From an uncultured cyanobacterium (GTDB lineage: Bacteria; Cyanobacteriota; Cyanobacteriia; CACIAM-69d), in NCBI GenBank assembly GCA_937883785.1, contig CALGDE010000115.1:1-64000 (forward strand): 64,000 bases of DNA, read 5' to 3'. The notes beneath the pieces were generated by a model. That model searched no databases. It had not been told where the DNA came from and saw nothing but the letters and a program-made list of their open reading frames with translations. The position numbers and the translations under genes are program-made. The stretch's first letter is position 1. Each line of letters starts with the position of its first letter. Below are positions 58,701 to 64,000 of the stretch, piece by piece.

Positions 58701-60181
58701 ACCAGCCGGAGAGCCGAGCGGCAGAGCCGGTGGTGACCACTGAGGGCAGCCTGCTGGCGCCCTTCGACAATGCCCGTTTAAACACTAAGCAAGTGGTGAC
58801 GGCGATGGCGGCGGGGTTAGTGGCCACCATTAGCGTGTCCGGCATGGCCTATTTAGGGATGAGTTTTGCCAAGGATCAGGGAGCCAACGGAGATACCATT
58901 GGCGAGATCCGCAATATTGGCTTGTTTTCGGCGATCGTGGCGGGGCTGAGCAGCGGTGGTGTGGCTTGGTTCCTGGGGCGGCGGGCGTCGCGGCAGTTTG
59001 ACCAGTCGGCGGTGGACTTGCAGGTGCAGTTTGACTCGGTGTGCCAGGGAAATTTAAGCGCCACGGCGAAAGTGTTTGGGGATGATGAATTTGGGGATTT
59101 GGCTAACGGTTTCAACCAAATGATGCGGGTAATTTCCAGCACCATGGGTGAAGCCCAGCGGAAAGCCCAGGAACAAGAGCAAGCGCGGGAAGACCTACAG
59201 CGCCAAGTAATTCGACTGCTAGACGATGTGGAAGGGGCAGCTCGTGGTGACTTGACGGTGCAGGCGGAGGTAACAGCGGACGTGTTGGGAGCCGTTGCTG
59301 ACTCCTTTAACTTGACTATTCAAAACCTGCGGGAAATTGTGCAACAGGTGAAATCAGCGGCGCGAAAAGTGAACGAAGGATCCTCGGAAAATGAGGCGTT
59401 TGCCCGAGCGCTATCTTCCGATGCGTTGCGACAGGCGGAGGAGCTGGCGGTAACGTTAAACTCCGTGCAGGTAATGACCGATTCCATTCAGCGGGTGGCA
59501 GAAAGTGCGGCTGAGGCGGAGGAAGTGGCGCGGTCTGCGTCGTCCACCGCGTTGAAAGGGGGTGAGGCGGTAGAACGCACCGTGGCTGGTATTTTGCAGA
59601 TTCGAGAAACGGTGGCGGAGACGACGCGAAAGGTAAAGCGTTTAGCGGAGTCGTCCCAGGAGATTTCAAAGATTGTGGCGTTGATTTCTACCATTGCTTC
59701 GCGAACCAACTTGTTGGCACTAAACGCCAGTATTGAGGCGGCTCGAGCTGGCGAGGCGGGCAAAGGCTTCGCTATTGTGGCGGACGAGGTGAGACAGCTG
59801 GCGGACCGATCTGCAAAATCATTGAAAGAGATTGAAAAGATTGTGATGCAGATTCAAGGGGAGACCAGCTCGGTAATGACGGCGATGGAAGAAGGTACCC
59901 AACAGGTCATTGAGGGTACGAAGCTGGCGGAACAGGCGAAGCGATCGCTGGACGACATTATTCAGGTATCGAATCGTATTGATGTGCTGGTGCGATCCAT
60001 TACGGCGGACACGGTGGAGCAGACGGAAACGTCCAAATCCGTGGCGCAGGTGGTGCGGTCCGTTGAAAAAACGGCGCAAGATACGTCCCACGAAGCGCAG
60101 CGAGTATCGGGATCCCTACAAAGTTTGGTGGGCGTTGCACGAGACTTGCTGACGTCGGTGGAGCGTTTCCGAGTGGAGTAA
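55778..60181 (+). CDS. Giant methyl-accepting chemotaxis protein (PilJ/HmpD-like)
   Basis: 1467 residues, roughly twice the usual size. Residues 1-90 form a TPR-like segment ([40 protein letters not shown]). About 95-1000 is an acidic, Gly/Asp/Glu/Leu/Ser-rich low-complexity region with six D/N-P-F motifs at residues 206, 227, 251, 280, 657 and 666. TM1 is near 1007-1029 and TM2 near 1046-1068, with only some 17 residues between, so there is no periplasmic sensor. HAMP-like segments follow, then the signalling domain with the conserved tip [21 protein letters not shown] and [16 protein letters not shown]. Sensing therefore probably occurs through cytoplasmic partners. The start is the ATG at 55778. 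Confidence 0.93.
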   Translation: MAPSMDYNQEYQRANTAYVQGDYESAAEIIDRLVTVEPDDANARLLRGHIYCYGLQRYEVAQDDYQAVLNLTSDPTFLEYAQTGLQDVAQGMGTAEGNGSGDANADGQFADLDFDFEDSASGLGAGLSTSESTQENSEDFGIASLDDLELGDDVDTGLSLGRIGAAEEELGGGSADLSEFQEGDLGSALGVDSGSDLGIDGDSSDDPFAAMVSGDVPEETGDGAGGDPFSAMAGGEEDSVVSSADAGFADDPFGVSGDNPGDGGVDDGSGDLLDAIEGEDPFGNVDSATPEPLGSDLDGELGGDFDGDLGGDLGSDFESNFGGELDGGLGGDLDVDSEDLDLGSLDLGSDDLGVSDGTPGDEPGGGFGEFGEEALAADLAADIPEEALPVDNKEVGDGEGDLGGELGFDSSWDLDEIDGPGSMQEEGGLGSDAFAHPDEVEQEFLQDVSFANNAPFGDLDDSVTLGTPVLDDVSGVIASETSAPQEGSAFEENFGEDFGGDLGGEEDAGLGLGSGFATETGDLETRDNEGFGSLDLGDEDLGNGDLGFGNLGDDALGEIGEGLDDGSLSAGQSSELINDQPGFGSFDADGFDLEGGAAIATAEGSPGDASAAMGSIDDGMGSGGLGSSGVAEGDAEDSGFGDGGFGDGGFGEELEENPFGGGGGDNPFGDGGGFGDFPESFDLDSEDNSLGDASAANAAPNQELSDGSMFGEEVSEPSVSSGMSVGGDDPADDISISSFLPGGRNAEESDDGDRTEFMTELMVDEVGELTPPTVSPPRSSSPMPPIPDGEAEEREETLFMMPQGADGSEFGDFGSIGGLDQDDAFELGDGSDAEAFAPLPDESGLSQEDAPQEELSSFIEDGAMGAITDPNDTSGNDEDAFSMDELANDMSSISAISDSSSAGGSDFMDDLDEFDDLGSLPDFSLTNANAEFAGDDDGFSLGDGAGSISNLAGTGDNEIFNIAGGSAPEELLSFDQPESRAAEPVVTTEGSLLAPFDNARLNTKQVVTAMAAGLVATISVSGMAYLGMSFAKDQGANGDTIGEIRNIGLFSAIVAGLSSGGVAWFLGRRASRQFDQSAVDLQVQFDSVCQGNLSATAKVFGDDEFGDLANGFNQMMRVISSTMGEAQRKAQEQEQAREDLQRQVIRLLDDVEGAARGDLTVQAEVTADVLGAVADSFNLTIQNLREIVQQVKSAARKVNEGSSENEAFARALSSDALRQAEELAVTLNSVQVMTDSIQRVAESAAEAEEVARSASSTALKGGEAVERTVAGILQIRETVAETTRKVKRLAESSQEISKIVALISTIASRTNLLALNASIEAARAGEAGKGFAIVADEVRQLADRSAKSLKEIEKIVMQIQGETSSVMTAMEEGTQQVIEGTKLAEQAKRSLDDIIQVSNRIDVLVRSITADTVEQTETSKSVAQVVRSVEKTAQDTSHEAQRVSGSLQSLVGVARDLLTSVERFRVE

Positions 60182-60340
60182 AGATCCTTTGGGATGCCTT
60201 TTGCCCTGGCTTAAGGTCGCTTATAAAGCCACGTATTCAAAACTGCATTCACTGGGTTGCATTTATCTGGCTTGCCTGTATCCGGTCCCATTAACTTTTC
60301 CGATTAGGAAAGTGCTCACTTTTAGGTAGCTGGTGGGGCA

Positions 60341-60383
60341 TTGGTTGGTTTATTTAGGAGACTCTTCTAAATAAACCAACCAA
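60341..60383. other. Long perfect hairpin between the MCP and CheA genes
   Basis: The 20-base arm 60341-60360 (TTGGTTGGTTTATTTAGGAG) pairs with 60364-60383, with one G-U pair and a 3-nt loop ACT. No T-run follows on the plus strand, so it is more likely an RNA stability or attenuation element than a simple terminator. Confidence 0.75.
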
Positions 60384-60541
60384 CATCAGCCGAAGCGACT
60401 GACTTAGGGGGCGACCCATCGTTGGAAGTTGCTCCGACCCCTGAGCTACATTAGAGATTGAAAATTAGCTACCAATAATTAGGCTGTAATTAAGCGAGTT
60501 GTAAAACCGTTTAAAGGCGGCGATTAGAGAGGCGATTAGCC

Positions 60542-63500
60542 ATGCAAGATCAACAGCAGCGCATCATGGGGTATTTCATTGAGGAGGCGCGGGACCACCT
60601 CAATACCCTGGAACAGGGGCTTTTGAATTTGCAGGCGACCGTTAATGACCCGGAAATGATTAACGAGGTGTTCCGGGCGGCCCACTCAGTGAAAGGTGGA
60701 GCAGCAATGCTGGGGCTGGGAAGCATTCAGCAGACGGCACACCGTTTGGAAGATCATTTCAAAGTGTTAAAGGAGCACCCCATTCCCATTGACCGGGACT
60801 TGGAGTCATTATTTTTAAAAGTTTTTGACACCTTGGTGGAGCTGCTAGACCATTTGCAGGGATCCTTCGGGCTTACGGATGAAATTGGCGATCGCATTTT
60901 AAAAGAGGCAGAGCCGGCCTTTAACGCCCTTAGCATGCGACTGAGCCAGGAAATGCAGGCCCAGGGGCTGTCGGAGGAAGAGACGCCCACGGTGCTCAGT
61001 CCCTTTGTCACTGGAGATACGCCGGAATCACGCCTGGCCAAGGTTTTTCAGCAGGAAGTGTCTCAGTATTTGCGGCAGATTTTAGATCGGTTTAAGCAGG
61101 AAGATAATGCCGCCGGTCGTTCTGCATTAGGGGAGCTTTGCCAACAACTTCAGGATTTGGCCCAAGGCTATGAGATGCCGGAGTGGAACCAGCTGTTGAG
61201 TGCAGCAAAACAGGCGGTGTTAAATCCGGATAACTCCTATCGTCAGCTGGCTCCGGTGCTGATTCGTGATATCAAAACGGCGCAGGATTTGGTTATTGCA
61301 GGGCAGGGAGATGCGATCGCCGTGGGGCTGGAGCTGCGGGAGTTGGCCCAGGGAGACGAAGGCGACACAACGGAGATTTTGCCCTTTGGTACGGCAGCGG
61401 TGGATTTAGACGCTGCGGGCAGCCCCGGGAGCAGCTCCTTTGAGGACTTATTTGACGGCGACGAAACTGAAGACGCTTTGGATACATCTGGCGAGGCAGC
61501 TATTGAGAATGCCGCGGCTGAGAACAGTGAGCTGGACTTTGACTGGCTTTCTGGCAGTGCCACGGGAGCTGCGACCGGAATTGACGGCATAGAGCTCAAT
61601 ACGGGCAATCCTCCCAGTGCGCCGGCGGAGTCAGGGAGTGGACGCGTCACCAATGGTCCTGAGGTGGGAGATGTGGAGCTCAACACCCTGGCCGATTTGT
61701 TTGAAGGGGAGGTGTCGGAGCTAGAGGATGTGTGGACGGCAGATGATATTGAAAGCTTTAACGAGCTCAATACCGAAGCTGAGACAGGAAGTAGCAGCAA
61801 ATTTAGTGATTTTTCCGACTTGTTCTTCGATACCGATGCGGAGGGTTCCACCGCATCAACCCCCAGTTTGGAGGATGACGCTGGCTTCCTAAACGATGAC
61901 TTCCTAGATGAATTGGTGATTCAGCAAGGGGTTAGTGAGCTGTCGGATATGGGCGACGTTATGCTCCAAAGCTTCGACGGTGGCGAGGCAACGCCTCCGG
62001 TGAAGCCTTCTGCAGCAGAGTCCGGTAGCGATGCCAGCGTTGATGACTTGCTGGCCATTGGCGATGTGGATGATAACGGTGAAGCAAACGAAGGCGATTT
62101 AGGCGCTTTATTTGATTCCGTTGAGTTGTCTCCGGAGGATGGGGAGACAGCGGAAGATGTCAGTGACGAAGGGACCATAAGCGGTGGCGACGACTTAAAT
62201 TTGGACTTGGACGGGCTGAGTGTAGACAGCGCGGAAGCAGAGCCGGCGGAGGTTGCCGATGGAGCAGCGGCTTTGCAGGGGAATCCTCTGGACGATATGG
62301 CGGATTTATTCGGCGGCGAGTCCTCAGGGGATGAGCTCGCAGAGCTTGTGGGTAGTGATGGCAATGATGATTTGGGAGGCGACCTGTTTGGAGAGGGCGC
62401 TGACGATGGGGGGCTTGACGCAGAATTAGAAGGACTGAGCGGTATTGCAGAGGATGACGGTCTAGCGGAGGATCCGTTGGGGCTCGGTGAGTTGGGGCTT
62501 AATGATGCAGGGGCAGATGTGCCCGGGGAGGCAGGAGGCGACTCCGCCGGGGCTGATGAGCCCATCGGTGAGGAGGAACTCACGTCCCTGGGACTAGAAG
62601 AGGAACTCGATGATTTGCTGGTAGGTGAGGACGCGGACCTGGGCGACGACACTTCTATGGCGGATTTGGAGGGGTGGCTTGATACTTCGGGTATTCAAGA
62701 CAGCAGTGAAGGGCTGGAAGGCATTCCCAGCTTGGACGGTTTAGACGGCGAAGCGTGGGGTATTGGTGATGATGGCGGGGAGCTATTGAGTGAAGATCCC
62801 CTAGAGGCATTGACCGCAGAGGGGGCTTTAGATGCGGCGGCAGGAGAGACCGCGCCGGAGGGCGGTGAAGCGTCAGAGGGGTTGGCGGCACTGGGAATGG
62901 AGGATTTGGACGAGCTAGACCAGTGGCTTACGGAAGATGACGGCGGTGGCGGGGAGGCGATCGCCGACGACTTGGGAGAGATGGAGGATCTAGATGCCCT
63001 ATTGGCTGAGGACGTGAGTCTGGAGGATTTGGAGGCGGCGGAGCCCGAGTCAGCGACCCCGTCAGAGGAGCTGGCAGAAATTGCGGTGCCGGAGCTGGAC
63101 GATCCCAATGTGGCGCAGGATATTAACGGCGCCAGCTTACGACAACGGGAGGTGTCCCCGGCGGCCGATGATGCGCTGGCAGATTTATTTGGGGATGATT
63201 TTCCCGATGGGGATGAGGATCCTTGGCAGGGGGACTCTAGTGCCGACACAGCGGGACAGGGTAACGCCTCCGTAGATGTGGTGCTATTGGGAGGTGAGGA
63301 CAGCGATGATTTGGACGGTGATCTTGAAGGGCTCCTAGGGGAAGCCGGAGAAATCGCCGAAGGGGTCGCCAGTGATGCAACAGCCGGTGGCTCCGAGCTA
63401 GAAGGTCTGGAGGGGCTGGAAGGGCTCGGAGGAGAGATAGTTAGCGGCGTAGATGATTGGTCGGAGTTTATCGGCGAGGAAACCGGCGAAATCGGCGGAG

Positions 63501-64000
63501 ACGAATCCGGTGGCTTAAGTTTGGACGGGCTAGATCTAGAGGGATTGGAAGGGCTGGACGGCGCTGGCGATATGGAAATAGCCGGCGGGCTTGATGAATT
63601 GCTAGAAAATCTAGGCGGGGCGGAGCAAACTACCAGTGTTCCTTCGGGAGACTTAGACGAGCTCGATGCCCTGGCGTCTGGGTTGGGACTGGGAGAGGGG
63701 GCAACGGACACCGGCAGCTTTTCCGATTTGGAGCAGTTTTTAGATGGGGGTGACGGGGCGTCGGACGGGGCGTCTGGTCAGGGTTTATTCTCTGAGCTGG
63801 ACGGGTTGCTAGGGGGCTCTGATCCAACGGGGTCCTCCGGTGGCGGTGGCGCAGCATCCTTTGATGACCTAGAGGAACTCCTGCAAGGGGAACCGTCGAC
63901 GGTGCAAAGCGATGGTGTGACGTCATCGCCTAAGGGGTTGCCTCCTGAAGCTGCCACGAAAGCGGACGGGGTGATCGCCCCGGCGGCGTCAGGCTCGGTG
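60542..64000 (+). CDS. CheA-type histidine kinase (PilL/HmpE-like), partial
   Basis: Open to the window end (1153 codons seen, 3' part missing). Residues 1-110 are a histidine phosphotransfer domain: YFIEEARDHLNTLEQGLL, FRAAHSVKGGAAMLGLGSIQ with phospho-His48. A second helical region covers about 165-290 (FQQEVSQYLRQILDRFKQED). From about 295 to the window end the protein is acidic low-complexity sequence with recurring D-L-F motifs at residues 302, 385, 426, 588, 614 and 881. The dimerisation, ATPase and CheW-like domains expected of CheA are not yet reached and should lie downstream. The ATG at 60542 follows the MCP by 360 bp. Confidence 0.9.
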   Translation, partial: MQDQQQRIMGYFIEEARDHLNTLEQGLLNLQATVNDPEMINEVFRAAHSVKGGAAMLGLGSIQQTAHRLEDHFKVLKEHPIPIDRDLESLFLKVFDTLVELLDHLQGSFGLTDEIGDRILKEAEPAFNALSMRLSQEMQAQGLSEEETPTVLSPFVTGDTPESRLAKVFQQEVSQYLRQILDRFKQEDNAAGRSALGELCQQLQDLAQGYEMPEWNQLLSAAKQAVLNPDNSYRQLAPVLIRDIKTAQDLVIAGQGDAIAVGLELRELAQGDEGDTTEILPFGTAAVDLDAAGSPGSSSFEDLFDGDETEDALDTSGEAAIENAAAENSELDFDWLSGSATGAATGIDGIELNTGNPPSAPAESGSGRVTNGPEVGDVELNTLADLFEGEVSELEDVWTADDIESFNELNTEAETGSSSKFSDFSDLFFDTDAEGSTASTPSLEDDAGFLNDDFLDELVIQQGVSELSDMGDVMLQSFDGGEATPPVKPSAAESGSDASVDDLLAIGDVDDNGEANEGDLGALFDSVELSPEDGETAEDVSDEGTISGGDDLNLDLDGLSVDSAEAEPAEVADGAAALQGNPLDDMADLFGGESSGDELAELVGSDGNDDLGGDLFGEGADDGGLDAELEGLSGIAEDDGLAEDPLGLGELGLNDAGADVPGEAGGDSAGADEPIGEEELTSLGLEEELDDLLVGEDADLGDDTSMADLEGWLDTSGIQDSSEGLEGIPSLDGLDGEAWGIGDDGGELLSEDPLEALTAEGALDAAAGETAPEGGEASEGLAALGMEDLDELDQWLTEDDGGGGEAIADDLGEMEDLDALLAEDVSLEDLEAAEPESATPSEELAEIAVPELDDPNVAQDINGASLRQREVSPAADDALADLFGDDFPDGDEDPWQGDSSADTAGQGNASVDVVLLGGEDSDDLDGDLEGLLGEAGEIAEGVASDATAGGSELEGLEGLEGLGGEIVSGVDDWSEFIGEETGEIGGDESGGLSLDGLDLEGLEGLDGAGDMEIAGGLDELLENLGGAEQTTSVPSGDLDELDALASGLGLGEGATDTGSFSDLEQFLDGGDGASDGASGQGLFSELDGLLGGSDPTGSSGGGGAASFDDLEELLQGEPSTVQSDGVTSSPKGLPPEAATKADGVIAPAASGSV

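Noticed and set aside
55899-58845. Long minus-strand open frames (up to about 370 codons) opposite the MCP gene
   Set aside because: Their Ser/Pro- or His/Pro-rich products are the reverse reading of the Asp/Gly/Glu-rich coding strand. They have no ribosome sites or recognisable domains.
60341-60383. Ordinary rho-independent terminator of the MCP gene
   Set aside because: The stem is strong, but there is no U-tract on the plus strand, so it is listed only as a hairpin.
61243-63926. Minus-strand Ser/Pro-rich frames opposite the CheA gene
   Set aside because: Same compositional artefact; the plus-strand frame is continuous from 60542 with a clear phosphotransfer domain.

Overview
The window is chromosomal DNA of a cyanobacterium. 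It carries plastocyanin, NblA, LdpA, PlmA, a Ycf45-type ATPase, an omega-3 desaturase, SipA, Cdv3 and an HmpF-type taxis protein. The octamer GCGATCGC (HIP1), typical of many cyanobacteria, is scattered through most of it. The species cannot be named from the sequence. The gene mix looks like a motile, possibly filamentous strain, which is inference.

Layout. 1-2900 is an accessory segment without HIP1: two related genes of unknown function on the minus strand, an intact IS1-family element (1797-2589), and a small mobile element nested inside another. 2900-8240 holds an exported low-complexity protein, plmA, an exported hypothetical and petE. 8235-14250 holds cysH, purH, an esterase, a PmbA/TldE-like protein, a VOC protein and a DUF92 membrane protein. 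14300-21750 holds a Uma2 protein, a CHASE3 histidine kinase, an MBOAT acyltransferase, a sigma-like/DUF1822 pair and a small exported protein. 21800-32500 holds a DUF362 protein, nnr, an unknown AT-richer gene, a TIGR03643 protein, a Wzz/BY-kinase-like protein, ldpA, a Ycf45/R3H ATPase and a lipase-like hydrolase. 32577-46080 holds eno, a lipoprotein, an FTR1 permease, a methyltransferase, sipA, coaD, cdv3, desB, an SpoU-type rRNA methylase, two tRNA-Leu genes, murA and an M48 peptidase. 46160-49520 holds a membrane-anchored unknown, nblA with a perfect NtcA box, and a long intergenic region with an orphan terminator.

49522-64000 is a chemotaxis-like locus for type IV pili. hmpF (minus) is divergent from a plus-strand series: PATAN-REC regulator, CheY-like, CheW-like, a very large MCP, and a CheA-type kinase cut by the window end. 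The expected signal path is MCP and CheW controlling CheA, which phosphorylates the two receiver proteins that act on the pilus motor. The MCP and CheA both carry huge acidic low-complexity regions, with recurring D/N-P-F motifs in the MCP and D-L-F motifs in CheA. This is the most unusual protein-level feature here.

A dispersed family of about 130-bp elements with inverted ends (TIR close to TAGGGCGTGTGCTCAGTTAA) has five recognisable copies plus a solo end. One is split by a second mobile element with a 5-bp target duplication, one supplies the stop codon of cdv3, and one lies just upstream of the taxis operon. No CRISPR array, rRNA gene or replication origin was seen.
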